The position numbers were made by a program, and so were the translations under genes. A stretch of DNA of 64,000 nt from Xylanibacter rodentium. Its GTDB lineage: Bacteria; Bacteroidota; Bacteroidia; Bacteroidales; Bacteroidaceae. Under the pieces are notes generated by a model. It did no database searches and had not been told where the DNA came from. It worked only from the letters and a program-made list of their open reading frames with translations. Location of the stretch: the NCBI RefSeq assembly GCF_013166575.1, contig NZ_JABKKE010000001.1:1-64000 (forward strand), read 5' to 3'. Below are positions 27,061-36,202 of this stretch, piece after piece. Every line of letters starts with the position of its first letter. Position 1 is the first letter of the stretch.

Positions 27061-27750
27061 ATGGCATTTATAGACTATTATAAGATTCTTGGAGTGGATA
27101 AGGACATCCCTCAGAAAGATGTGAAGCGCGCTTATCTGAAACGTGCAAAACAGTTTCATCCCGATCTGCACCCTGACGACCCTAAGGCAAAAGCGAAGTT
27201 TCAAGCGCTTACCGAAGCATATGATGTTATAGGCGATCCAGACAAGCGAAGCAAGTACGACAGATATGGCGAGCAGTGGCGCAATGCAGATGCTTTCGGA
27301 GGTGCAGGCAACGGTGCTTACGGATATTCGGGAGGAGGTTCTCCGTTCGAGGGTTTCGATTTTTCCGGTTTCGGAAGTTCCGGTGGCGGGTTCAGTTCGT
27401 TTTTCGAACAACTCTTCGGCGGGTCAGGCCGCGGACGTACACGTGGCGGCGACAGGACAGGTTTCGGCGGTTCGCGTAGAGATACCGGCGACATGAATGC
27501 CACCGTAAGCATCGATATATATACGGCGTTGCTCGGAGGTGAAATAATGATTCAGCCCAGCAACGGGGCCAGAATAAGGCTTAAAGTGAAGCCGGAAACG
27601 CAAAACGGCACTAAAGTTCGTGTGAGAGGCAAGGGGTATGACAGAGGAGACGGCACCTATGGCGACCTTATCATAACCTATAATGTCAAGCTCCCGACGG
27701 GGCTGAGCGAGCGTCAGAAAGGACTGTTGAGAGAGATGCAGCAAGGATAA
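27061..27750 (+). CDS. DnaJ/CbpA-like J-domain protein
   Basis: A 229-residue co-chaperone. The J domain (about 1-68) has HPD in FHPDLHPDD, followed by a Gly/Phe-rich linker (about 85-145) and one beta-sandwich client-binding domain (about 150-229, with GGEIMIQPSNGARIRLKVKP and GTKVRVRGKGYD). No zinc-finger domain is present, and the second client domain and dimerisation part of CbpA are missing, so it is a short form. It would stimulate DnaK. The ATG at 27061 begins MAFIDYYKILGV; the upstream open frame starts inside the spacer and is rejected. Confidence 0.88.
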   Translation: MAFIDYYKILGVDKDIPQKDVKRAYLKRAKQFHPDLHPDDPKAKAKFQALTEAYDVIGDPDKRSKYDRYGEQWRNADAFGGAGNGAYGYSGGGSPFEGFDFSGFGSSGGGFSSFFEQLFGGSGRGRTRGGDRTGFGGSRRDTGDMNATVSIDIYTALLGGEIMIQPSNGARIRLKVKPETQNGTKVRVRGKGYDRGDGTYGDLIITYNVKLPTGLSERQKGLLREMQQG

Positions 27751-27796
27751 GCTATTAAAAATAGTCAATTTATTATGTTGGCTTAAAAAAAATAAT

Positions 27797-27804
27797 TACC
27801 TTTG
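27797..27804 (+). promoter_or_regulatory. -7 box of ileS
   Basis: TACCTTTG, a TAnnTTTG match, 40 bases before the ATG. The only upstream candidate GTTG is 16 bases away, so the -33 element is poor. Confidence 0.5.
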
Positions 27805-27844
27805 CGCACTATATAATAAGGAATAATAATCAAGAACAAATAAT

Positions 27845-30800
27845 ATGGCTGAGAAGTTTGCCGAGCATAATGGTTTGAATTTGACTCAAGTTAACAAGGA
27901 GATACTTGAGAAGTGGACCGAAAATGACGTGTTCCACAAGTCTGTTGATGATAGAGAGGGATGTCCCCAGTTCGTTTTCTTCGAGGGACCTCCTTCTGCC
28001 AATGGTCATCCGGGAATCCACCATGTGCTTGCACGCTCCATAAAAGACACTTTCAACCGTTACAAGACGATGAAAGGATATCAAGTACACCGAAAGGCAG
28101 GTTGGGACACTCACGGGCTTCCGGTGGAACTTGGCGTTGAGAAAGAACTTGGAATAACAAAGGCAGATATAGACAATCACGATTCCGATAAATATATATC
28201 GGTTGAAGACTACAACCGCAAGTGTCGCGAAAACGTGATGAAGTTTACGGCAGAGTGGCGCGCACTGACCGAGCAGATGGGCTATTTCGTAGATCTCGAC
28301 CACCCCTATATCACTTACGACAACAAGTATATTGAGACACTGTGGTGGCTGTTGAAGCAGTTGTATGGCAAAGGCTTGCTTTACAAGGGATATACCATCC
28401 AGCCTTATTCGCCCGCAGCCGGAACCGGACTAAGCTCGCACGAGCTGAACCAACCGGGATGCTACCGCGACGTGAAAGATACCACGGTGACGGCATTGTT
28501 CAAGATTGCCGACCCAAAAGCTGAGTGGACGGAATGGGGCACACCGTATTTTGCGGCGTGGACAACGACACCATGGACGTTGCCATCGAATACAGCCCTG
28601 TGTGTTGGTCCTCGTTTCACGTATGTGGCTGTGCAGACGTACAATCCGTATACCGACGAACCGATAACCGTGATAATGGCCGAGGACTGTCTGGAAAGTT
28701 ATCTTAAGCCCGAAGGAAAAGAACTTGCCATGAGTGCATACAAGCACGGCGAGAAGACTGTACCGTATCGCGTTGTTGGCAGATATACCGGTTCCGAACT
28801 CGTCGGGATGGCATATTCGCAACTGATGCCATGGGTGGCTCCATGCCAGAAGCTGGATGACAATGCGGCGCCATATGTCCGTGAATACGCAGAGACACAT
28901 CCGGAGAAAGTCTTCTGTTGCGAGAATGGGAAGGACCGTTTCGTGGAACTCGGCGAACTTGCATTCCGTGTAATCCCCGGTGACTACGTCACTACCGAGG
29001 ACGGAACAGGAATCGTCCATATAGCACCTACATTCGGAGCCGATGACGCCAAGGTTGCCAATGCCGCACATATCCCGCCATTGTACCTTGTCAACAAGAA
29101 GGGCGAAACACGCCCGATGGTCGATCTGGAGGGAAAATACTACGAGATGGATGAACTTGACGGTGAGTTCGTCAAGCGGTGTGTCGACAAATCATACGGT
29201 ACTCATGCGGGAGATTTCGTGAAAAACGCATATAAACCGGAGTTTACCGTCAACGGAAAATATGACGAGAATGCTGCCAACAAGGCTGAAGACCTGAACA
29301 TCATAATCTGCATGGAGATGAAACAGGCCGGCACGGCTCTGCGCATAGAGAAACACGTGCACAACTATCCGCACTGCTGGCGTACGGACAAGCCTGTGCT
29401 CTACTATCCGCTTGACAGCTGGTTCATACGTTCCACAGCTAAAAAGGAGCGCATGGTGGAACTTAACAAGACTATCAATTGGCAGCCGGAATCTACCGGC
29501 AGCGGACGTTTCGGCAACTGGCTGGAGAATCTGAACGACTGGAACCTGTCGCGTTCGCGCTTTTGGGGAACACCGCTGCCGATATGGCGTAATGAAGATG
29601 GTGACGAAATCTGCATTGGCAGCATGCAGGAACTTTATGACGAAATAGACAAATCGGTGGCAGCCGGAGTAATGGACAGCAATCCGCTCAAGGACAACGG
29701 ATTCGTTCCCGGTGACTATTCGGAAGATAATTACAGCCGCATAGACCTGCACCGCCCGTATGTCGACAACATAATACTTGTCAGCGACAGTGGTAAACCA
29801 ATGAAGCGTGAGAGCGATCTCATCGACGTATGGTTTGATTCCGGTTCGATGCCATATGCACAGATACATTATCCGTTTGAGAACAAAGAGATGATTGACG
29901 GGCGAAAGGCGTTCCCCGCCGACTTTATCAACGAAGGTGTTGACCAGACGAGGGGATGGTTCTTCACGCTCCATGCCATCGCAACTATGGTTTTCGACAG
30001 CGTGGCATTCAAGAATGTGATATCCACAGGACTTGTTCTCGACGCCAAAGGCAACAAGATGAGCAAGCATGTGGGCAACGTCACCGACCCGTTTGAAATG
30101 ATGGACAAGTATGGTGCAGACCCCGTGCGCTTCTACATGATGACCAACTCAGAACCTTGGGACAATCTGAAGTTCGACCCGGAAGGTGTGGATGAAGTGC
30201 GCCGCAAGTTCTTCGGCACGCTGTATAATACATATTCGTTCTTCAGTCTGTATGCCAATGTTGACGGATTCAACTATACAGAGGCCGAAGTTCCGCTGGA
30301 CGAACGTCCGGAAATAGACAGGTGGATTCTTTCGGTATTGCACTCGCTCGTCAAGGGTGTCGACAAGGAATTTCACGGTTATGATCCGACACGTGCCGGA
30401 CGTCTCATCGAGACTTTCGTAAATGACGATTTGTCAAACTGGTATGTGCGTCTTAACCGTAAGCGCTTCTGGGGCAAGGAAATGAGTAAGGACAAGTTGT
30501 CGGCATATCAGACGCTCTACACCTGCCTTGAGACAGTGGCAAAACTGTTGGCTCCCATGGCTCCGTTCTATTCAGACCGTTTGTATATGGACCTTGTCGG
30601 TGCAACTGGACGCGACAACGTATGTTCGGTACATCTGGCCAGATTCCCTGAAGCAGACGAGAACTTTATAGACAAGGACCTTGAGGCACGCATGAATATG
30701 GCGCAGAAGATTACATCTATGGTCTTGGCCCTGCGCCGTAAGGTGAATATAAAAGTGCGCCAACCGCTTCAGAAAATAATGGTTCCTGCAACTGATGATG

Positions 30801-31408
30801 AGCAGAAACGACATATAGAGGCCGTCAAGGAACTTATTATAAACGAGGTCAATGTCAAGGAACTTGATTTCGTGGAAGGTTCGAATATACTTGTGAAAAA
30901 AGTAAAGTGCAATTTCAGAACCATGGGTAAGAAATTCGGAAAGATGATGAAAGGCGTAGCTTCCGTAATGGATGCTCTCAGCCAGGAAGAGATTGCCGGA
31001 CTTGAGAATAATGGAAGCATTGCCATAAATGTGGACGGTGAAGAGGTTGTGGTCGACGCAACTGATGTGGACATTATCAGTGAGGATATTCCGGGATGGC
31101 TTGTCAGCAACGAAGGAAATCTTACAGTGGCTCTTGAGGTTGAACTCACTGATGAGTTGAAGAATGAAGGAATGGCCCGTGAACTGATAAACCGTATACA
31201 GAATCTGCGTAAGGATGCAGGATTGGAAATCACAGACCGTATCGATGTGTCTATATCGGTTGACGAGCGTATAAAGAGGGCTGTAGACTCTTTTGACGAA
31301 TATATCAAGACACAGGTTTTGGCCGATTCTATCTCATTGACAGATAATGATGGAGCAGAGACCGAGTTTGACGGGCTGAAAGTCAATATAAAGGTTGAGA
31401 AGAAATAA
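27845..31408 (+). CDS. ileS: isoleucyl-tRNA synthetase
   Basis: A class Ia synthetase of 1187 residues, which charges tRNA-Ile. The HIGH-type motif is GHPGIHH (about 58) and the KMSKS-type motif is NKMSKH (about 737-742); an editing (CP1) domain lies between and the anticodon-binding domain with the long C-terminal extension follows. Long size and the PPSANGHPG sequence place it in the type found in Bacteroidetes and eukaryotes. It leads a run of small genes (DksA-like, lspA, DUF4296) with short gaps or overlaps. Confidence 0.97.
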   Translation: MAEKFAEHNGLNLTQVNKEILEKWTENDVFHKSVDDREGCPQFVFFEGPPSANGHPGIHHVLARSIKDTFNRYKTMKGYQVHRKAGWDTHGLPVELGVEKELGITKADIDNHDSDKYISVEDYNRKCRENVMKFTAEWRALTEQMGYFVDLDHPYITYDNKYIETLWWLLKQLYGKGLLYKGYTIQPYSPAAGTGLSSHELNQPGCYRDVKDTTVTALFKIADPKAEWTEWGTPYFAAWTTTPWTLPSNTALCVGPRFTYVAVQTYNPYTDEPITVIMAEDCLESYLKPEGKELAMSAYKHGEKTVPYRVVGRYTGSELVGMAYSQLMPWVAPCQKLDDNAAPYVREYAETHPEKVFCCENGKDRFVELGELAFRVIPGDYVTTEDGTGIVHIAPTFGADDAKVANAAHIPPLYLVNKKGETRPMVDLEGKYYEMDELDGEFVKRCVDKSYGTHAGDFVKNAYKPEFTVNGKYDENAANKAEDLNIIICMEMKQAGTALRIEKHVHNYPHCWRTDKPVLYYPLDSWFIRSTAKKERMVELNKTINWQPESTGSGRFGNWLENLNDWNLSRSRFWGTPLPIWRNEDGDEICIGSMQELYDEIDKSVAAGVMDSNPLKDNGFVPGDYSEDNYSRIDLHRPYVDNIILVSDSGKPMKRESDLIDVWFDSGSMPYAQIHYPFENKEMIDGRKAFPADFINEGVDQTRGWFFTLHAIATMVFDSVAFKNVISTGLVLDAKGNKMSKHVGNVTDPFEMMDKYGADPVRFYMMTNSEPWDNLKFDPEGVDEVRRKFFGTLYNTYSFFSLYANVDGFNYTEAEVPLDERPEIDRWILSVLHSLVKGVDKEFHGYDPTRAGRLIETFVNDDLSNWYVRLNRKRFWGKEMSKDKLSAYQTLYTCLETVAKLLAPMAPFYSDRLYMDLVGATGRDNVCSVHLARFPEADENFIDKDLEARMNMAQKITSMVLALRRKVNIKVRQPLQKIMVPATDDEQKRHIEAVKELIINEVNVKELDFVEGSNILVKKVKCNFRTMGKKFGKMMKGVASVMDALSQEEIAGLENNGSIAINVDGEEVVVDATDVDIISEDIPGWLVSNEGNLTVALEVELTDELKNEGMARELINRIQNLRKDAGLEITDRIDVSISVDERIKRAVDSFDEYIKTQVLADSISLTDNDGAETEFDGLKVNIKVEKK

Positions 31409-31439
31409 CTAATATTAATAATTTAATAATCAAGCTGTT

Positions 31440-31820
31440 ATGATAGAAAAAGTGCGTTATAGTGATGATGAGCTGGAGGAATTCAGAGAGATCATCAATG
31501 GAAAGCTGGTTTTGGCACGACGTGACTACGATCAGATGATGAGAGTGCTGATGAATCAGGATGGCAATGATGTTGACGACACATCACCAACATATAAGAT
31601 ATTGGAGGAAGGCAGTGCAACTCAGAGCAAGGAAGAGCTGATACAGTTGGCAAGCAGGCAACAGAAATTCATCAAGGGTCTTGAAGCTGCTTTGATACGC
31701 ATAGAGAACAAGACCTATGGTGTAGACCGTATCACAGGAAAGCTGATACCCAAAGAGCGTTTGCGTGCCGTACCTCATGCCACGCTCAGTGTCGAGTCGA
31801 AACAGAATAGAAAGAAATGA
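31440..31820 (+). CDS. DksA/TraR-like protein lacking the zinc cysteines
   Basis: A 126-residue protein of the DksA/TraR family as found in Bacteroidetes: a coiled-coil N-terminal half, then the conserved YGVDRITGKLIPKERLRAVP segment. In DksA proteins this segment is a C4 zinc finger, but here the cysteines are absent (no Cys in the whole protein), so it cannot bind zinc in the same way. Its use at RNA polymerase is inferred from the family. The stop overlaps the start of lspA as ATGA. Confidence 0.8.
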   Translation: MIEKVRYSDDELEEFREIINGKLVLARRDYDQMMRVLMNQDGNDVDDTSPTYKILEEGSATQSKEELIQLASRQQKFIKGLEAALIRIENKTYGVDRITGKLIPKERLRAVPHATLSVESKQNRKK

Positions 31821-32500
31821 CAGAGAGCAAGAATGTGTTTACTAAAGGAAGAATGGCTATATTCATAATTATAGCCATTCTTTTGATAGACCAAATAATA
31901 AAGATTTGGGTCAAGACCAACATGACTCTCCATGAAAGCATATATATAACGGATTGGTTTCGTATATGCTTTATCGAGAATAACGGCATGGCCTATGGAA
32001 TGGAGATAGGCAGTAAGGCAGTCCTTTCCATATTCCGTATAATACTGATAGGTGCTATCGGTTATTATATGTATCTTCAGATAAAGAAGAAAGCCCGTTT
32101 CGGTTATATAGTCTGTTTGGCAATGGTGATAGCCGGAGCATTAGGCAACATATTTGACTGCATGTTCTATGGTCTTATATTCAATGCATCGTCTGATTTT
32201 TACACATCTTATTTTGTTCCTTTCGGTACCGGTTACGCTCCTTTCCTAATGGGAAAGGTGGTGGATATGTTTTATTTCCCGCTAATCGTGACCACATGGC
32301 CACAGTGGATACCCTTTGTCGGAGGGGAAGAATTTATATTTTTCAGCCCGATATTCAATTTTGCCGATGCAAGTATAAGTGTCGGATTTGTACTTCTCAT
32401 GCTGTTTTATCGTACTGAGTTGAGTCACATCACATTCAAGAACCAACCGGCAGAAATTGTCGACAACAAAGATGACAAAGAAACAGAACATGAAGAATAG
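31817..32500 (+). CDS. lspA: prolipoprotein signal peptidase
   Basis: LspA, an aspartyl membrane protease that cuts lipoprotein signal peptides before the lipidated cysteine. The 227-residue protein has four helices and both active-site motifs: GALGNIFDC (first Asp) and FNFADASISVG (second Asp), plus the early NNGMAYGM motif. It is longer than the E. coli enzyme by about 60 residues owing to an insert with aromatic residues (FVPFGTGYAPF) before the second motif, which is usual in Bacteroidetes. The ATG overlaps the preceding stop by four bases; a DUF4296 lipoprotein gene, a likely substrate, overlaps its end. Confidence 0.95.
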   Translation: MTESKNVFTKGRMAIFIIIAILLIDQIIKIWVKTNMTLHESIYITDWFRICFIENNGMAYGMEIGSKAVLSIFRIILIGAIGYYMYLQIKKKARFGYIVCLAMVIAGALGNIFDCMFYGLIFNASSDFYTSYFVPFGTGYAPFLMGKVVDMFYFPLIVTTWPQWIPFVGGEEFIFFSPIFNFADASISVGFVLLMLFYRTELSHITFKNQPAEIVDNKDDKETEHEE

Positions 32501-33455
32501 ATTCCCTTTGGGGCGTCTCGTTTATGTCATCGGTTGGGTCTGCATGTTGTCTGTGATAATGTCATGCAAGCCGACAGTGCCGTCAGATTATATACAGCCG
32601 GATACAATGGAGGACATACTATATGATTATCATATATCCCAAGCCATGGGATTCAGAAATGTATCTGCTGAAAGGTCTAATATATACAACCGGAATTTGT
32701 ATTATCACGCAGTGTTGAGAAAGTATGATGTCACAGAAGCCGAGTTTGACTCGTCACTGGTTTACTATTACAGCCATGCAGACAGGCTGCGTGACATATA
32801 CAAAAGAGTGTCGGAACGGATGGAGAAAAGTGCCATAAATCTTGGAGCTTCAGAAGGGGATATAGCAAAATACTCTCAATTTAATGCCGATGGTGATACT
32901 GCCAATATATGGCGTGGGGCACAAGCAACGGTATTGAGGCCGACTCCTCCATACAACAGGATGGACTTTACGATAGAGGCCGATTCTACATTCAGACGAG
33001 GCGATTCGTTCATGTTCAATTTCATGACAGAGTTTGTCTATCAGGCAGGAGCAAAGGACGCTGTCATATGTATCAATATCCGATATGACAACGACAGTGT
33101 GTCAAGTCATTACAACCACGTATCTGTATCAGGTTTCTCGCAACTCATGGTGCCTGGATGTATGAAAAATGATATTAAGTCAATCAATGGGTTTGTCTAT
33201 CTGAACAACGGTAATGAGCGTTCATACACACAGAAGCTAATGTTCATAGACAGAATACAGATGATACGTTTTCACAAGAAAGTGGTTGAAGAGCCTAAAG
33301 ATACAGTGCATGCACGTGTAGATGCAATGTCGGAACAGCCGATACACAGTAGTGTCGACGCCCCTAAAACCGATAAAGTGGTGATGAAAAGAAAAGATTC
33401 ACCGTTACCGATACATAATGACCCCAAAAAGGATAAGGCGAATAGCAGTAAATGA
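32490..33455 (+). CDS. DUF4296 lipoprotein
   Basis: A 321-residue protein with a lipoprotein signal peptide ending VIMSC, followed by the DUF4296 domain (about 40-125, with ILYDYHISQAMG and YDVTEAEFDSSLVYYYSHADRL). The C-terminal part is charged and rich in Lys/Asp. Family role unknown; the location is the outer or inner membrane facing the periplasm. The start at 32490 (MKNRFPLG) gives the signal peptide; two further ATGs upstream lie deeper inside lspA. The overlap of 11 bases with lspA indicates coupled translation. Confidence 0.85.
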   Translation: MKNRFPLGRLVYVIGWVCMLSVIMSCKPTVPSDYIQPDTMEDILYDYHISQAMGFRNVSAERSNIYNRNLYYHAVLRKYDVTEAEFDSSLVYYYSHADRLRDIYKRVSERMEKSAINLGASEGDIAKYSQFNADGDTANIWRGAQATVLRPTPPYNRMDFTIEADSTFRRGDSFMFNFMTEFVYQAGAKDAVICINIRYDNDSVSSHYNHVSVSGFSQLMVPGCMKNDIKSINGFVYLNNGNERSYTQKLMFIDRIQMIRFHKKVVEEPKDTVHARVDAMSEQPIHSSVDAPKTDKVVMKRKDSPLPIHNDPKKDKANSSK

Positions 33456-33639
33456 GATAATAGTCCGGGAAGATATAATGCCTCAAAGCATTATTGAGAT
33501 TGCTGGTGGTATTGTCAAAAGTTATTATCCGTTTACAGATGAACAGCCGTGCACAGAGTGGATTGGCGGTACTGTAGAAATAAAAACAGATGAACATGGA
33601 TATCTGAGAGTTTATAAGAATGAAAATTTAATAGAATAA
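33418..33639 (+). CDS. small conserved-looking protein
   Basis: A 73-residue cytoplasmic protein that overlaps the DUF4296 gene by 38 bases and ends two bases before the next gene. Its sequence (VNEIIVREDIMPQSIIEIAGGIVKSYYP, with the later GGTVEIKT) has the alternating pattern of a small beta-sandwich and resembles the N-terminal strand domain of amidohydrolases; this similarity is an impression only. Tight packing supports it being real. Function unknown. Confidence 0.6.
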   Translation: MTPKRIRRIAVNEIIVREDIMPQSIIEIAGGIVKSYYPFTDEQPCTEWIGGTVEIKTDEHGYLRVYKNENLIE

Positions 33640-33641
33640 TT

Positions 33642-34889
33642 ATGAATCTTAAAGTACGTTTGGCACTGATGAACTTCATGGAGTTCGCAGTATGGGGAGC
33701 ATACCTTACATGCATCGGACTATATCTGAGTCGAATAGGAATGGCATCGGAGATTGGTTACTTCTTTGCTGTTCAGGGCATCGTTTCTATATTCATGCCT
33801 GCCGTAATGGGAATAATAGCGGACAAATGGATTCCTGCCCAGCGATTGTTGGGCATGTGCCATCTTGTGGCAGGTGCATTTATGATTGCTGCCGGATGGT
33901 ATGGCTATACAGCCGGCAACAGTTCTGAATTTTCGGTGCTGTTCTCCTTATACACTATCAGTGTCGCATTCTATATGCCGACATTGGCCTTGTCCAATTC
34001 AGTTTCATATAATGCGCTGACCAAAGCCGGTTTGGACACAGTAAAGGCATTTCCTCCAATCCGTGTTTTTGGTACCGTAGGATTCATTTGCTCAATGTGG
34101 TTTGTCGATTTGACCGGTTTCAAATCCACTCAGAACATTCTTGTTACTTCCGGCGTATTAAGCCTGATTCTCTTTTGCTATACATTTACATTGCCATCAT
34201 GTCCTGTAGAAAATAGTAGCGACAGAAATGACAATAAAGACCCGTTCGGCCTGAAGGCGTTTACTCTGTTTCGTCAAAAAGAGATGGCAATATTCTTTAT
34301 TTTCTCCGCATTGCTTGGTGCTTGCCTACAGATAACAAACGGCTTTGCGACACCGTTTCTTGAAAGTTTCAGCAGTATAGCCGAATATGCAGATACATTC
34401 GGAGTTCAGCATTCCAACATTCTTTATTCAATATCCCAGATGAGCGAGGTGTTCTGCATCCTCCTTATAACTTTCTTCATGAAACATTTCGGAATAAAGA
34501 ATGTTATGCTTATAGCAATGTTTGCATGGGTATTGAGGTTCGGATTGCTGGGAGCCGGCAATCCCGGTCCCGGAGTGTGGATGTTCATTCTGTCAATGAT
34601 AATCTATGGAGTTGCTTTTGATTTCTTCAATATATCCGGTTCGTTATACGTCGATATGACAACAGATACCTCAATGCGTTCAAGTGCACAAGGACTGTTC
34701 ATGGTTATGACAAACGGCATAGGAGCAACTGTCGGTTCACTTGCTGCACAATATTACGTTACGGCACATACAGATACAAACGGAATGGTTGAGTGGCCGA
34801 CATGTTGGTATGCATTTGCGGCATATGCTCTCATAATTGGAGTTGTATTTGCGCTGATTTTCCATCCGAAGAAAAAAGCAGAAGCATAG
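33642..34889 (+). CDS. MFS nucleoside-type permease
   Basis: A 415-residue major facilitator with 12 helices. The opening LALMNFMEFAVWGAYLTCIG and the segment EIGYFFAVQGIVSIFMPAVMGIIADKW fit the nucleoside:H+ symporter group (NupG/Nuc_H_symport). Central and C-terminal halves are regular in length. The likely solute is a nucleoside, but that rests on family similarity. The 3' gene starts directly after its stop codon. Confidence 0.78.
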   Translation: MNLKVRLALMNFMEFAVWGAYLTCIGLYLSRIGMASEIGYFFAVQGIVSIFMPAVMGIIADKWIPAQRLLGMCHLVAGAFMIAAGWYGYTAGNSSEFSVLFSLYTISVAFYMPTLALSNSVSYNALTKAGLDTVKAFPPIRVFGTVGFICSMWFVDLTGFKSTQNILVTSGVLSLILFCYTFTLPSCPVENSSDRNDNKDPFGLKAFTLFRQKEMAIFFIFSALLGACLQITNGFATPFLESFSSIAEYADTFGVQHSNILYSISQMSEVFCILLITFFMKHFGIKNVMLIAMFAWVLRFGLLGAGNPGPGVWMFILSMIIYGVAFDFFNISGSLYVDMTTDTSMRSSAQGLFMVMTNGIGATVGSLAAQYYVTAHTDTNGMVEWPTCWYAFAAYALIIGVVFALIFHPKKKAEA

Positions 34890-35438
34890 ATGAAGAGCAT
34901 ACAACTTATATTTGACGGTATATCAGAGGTTGCCGGATGCAACGGCCTGGTCGTTCTCAGACTCACAGATACGGAGAAAAAACGTTGTTTGGGCATCATT
35001 TGTGATGAAATGATGAAAACTCAGATTGGTATCAGAAATGTACCAATTGATGTAAGAAACAAGTTTCTTCCGGAAGTGATGATGCAAATGATGGCAGAAA
35101 TGAATGATAAGATATCGTACAGAATAGACATTACCGGCATTGCAAACGGAGAGTACAAGACCATGATTACCAATATGCATACGTTCAGCCAGTATTGTAT
35201 CAGGCTTAGCGACGCGATTCTTTTTTCCATTATAAGCGGCACTCTTATCTTCATAGACGAGCAACTGATGCTGAAACAAAGTTCTCCATATTCGGAAAAT
35301 CAGATGCAAATGCCAATACCTATAAATTCTCTTGATACAAAAAAGTTGCAAGAAGAATTGGACAAGGCCATAAACTCTGAAAACTATAGACTGGCGTCAC
35401 ATCTGAAGGAAGAGTTGGACAAGAGAAAGAACAGCTGA
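34890..35438 (+). CDS. bifunctional-nuclease-fold protein with UvrB/UvrC motif
   Basis: A 182-residue protein whose first 130 residues match the BFN/DUF151 domain (GCNGLVVLRLTDTEKKRCLGI, later IRLSDAILFSIISG) and whose C-terminus (about 148-180) is a UvrB/UvrC-type helical hairpin (KLQEELDKAINSENYRLASHLKEELDKR). The plant BFN protein is reported to be a nuclease; activity of bacterial members is uncertain. The ATG follows the transporter stop with no gap. The two-domain arrangement is known in Bacteroidetes. Confidence 0.8.
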   Translation: MKSIQLIFDGISEVAGCNGLVVLRLTDTEKKRCLGIICDEMMKTQIGIRNVPIDVRNKFLPEVMMQMMAEMNDKISYRIDITGIANGEYKTMITNMHTFSQYCIRLSDAILFSIISGTLIFIDEQLMLKQSSPYSENQMQMPIPINSLDTKKLQEELDKAINSENYRLASHLKEELDKRKNS

Positions 35439-35478
35439 CAATAGCATGGCGCTTTTGTAAAAAACATTGTTATTTGAT

Positions 35479-36195
35479 ATGAAAGAGGTAAGATACTTTT
35501 ATGTTCCAAATGCTGATTCAATAACGGAACTTCCGGACGACGAGGCCCTGCACGCACTTCGTGTGCTTAGGCTGAAAGAAGGTGACAAGATGATGTTGAT
35601 GGATGGGGTAGGGAACTTCTATTGTGCTGAAGTGACGCTCGCAGCCCATCGCAAATGTATGTATAAGATAACCGACACGATTCCTCAGAAGCCGCAATGG
35701 GCAGGAAAACTTGGTATAGCCATAGCGCCGACTAAAATGATGGAGCGGATGGAATGGATGGTGGAGAAAGCTACGGAGATAGGAATAGATGAAATATCGT
35801 TTCTTGATTGTCAGTTTTCAGAGCGTAAGGTCATAAAGACAGACAGACTTGAGAAGATTGTCGTTTCGGCCGTAAAGCAAAGTAGGAAGGCATGGAAACC
35901 CCAACTGAATCACATTGAGGCATTCAAGGAATTTGTCAACTGTCCGCGTCAAGGCAAGAAGTTTATAGCCCACTGCTACAACGAGATTCCGCGGAAGTTT
36001 CTTTTTGACGAATTAAGCAATGTCGATCCTGCCGACGAAGTGACCGTGCTTATAGGTCCGGAAGGCGATTTCTCAATCGACGAGGTAAAGACGGCCATTG
36101 ATTGCGGATATACTTCCATCCATTTAGGACAAAGCCGGTATCGAACTGAAACCGCAGCCTTATGCGCATTGATGATGATGCAATTATCAAAATAA
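35479..36195 (+). CDS. rsmE: 16S rRNA m3U1498 methyltransferase
   Basis: RsmE, a SPOUT (trefoil-knot) methyltransferase that methylates N3 of U1498. The 238-residue protein has the N-terminal PUA-like domain with HALRVLRLKEGD, and the knot signature IGPEGDFSIDEV and LGQSRYRTETAA. It begins at the ATG at 35479, four codons after a TTG in frame; KEVRYFY is the usual family start. It is followed after seven bases by the DUF3256 gene. Confidence 0.94.
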   Translation: MKEVRYFYVPNADSITELPDDEALHALRVLRLKEGDKMMLMDGVGNFYCAEVTLAAHRKCMYKITDTIPQKPQWAGKLGIAIAPTKMMERMEWMVEKATEIGIDEISFLDCQFSERKVIKTDRLEKIVVSAVKQSRKAWKPQLNHIEAFKEFVNCPRQGKKFIAHCYNEIPRKFLFDELSNVDPADEVTVLIGPEGDFSIDEVKTAIDCGYTSIHLGQSRYRTETAALCALMMMQLSK

Positions 36196-36202
36196 TAAAA
36201 AT

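Noticed and set aside
27750..27845. Possible T-box or other leader in front of ileS
   Set aside because: The leader is only about 95 bases from the previous stop, without the specifier loop or antiterminator elements a T-box needs.
28430..29071. Long minus-strand open frame inside ileS
   Set aside because: It lies antisense to a confident synthetase gene, and its residues are a shadow of biased codon use in ileS. The same holds for the frames at 29192-30070 and 30769-31386.
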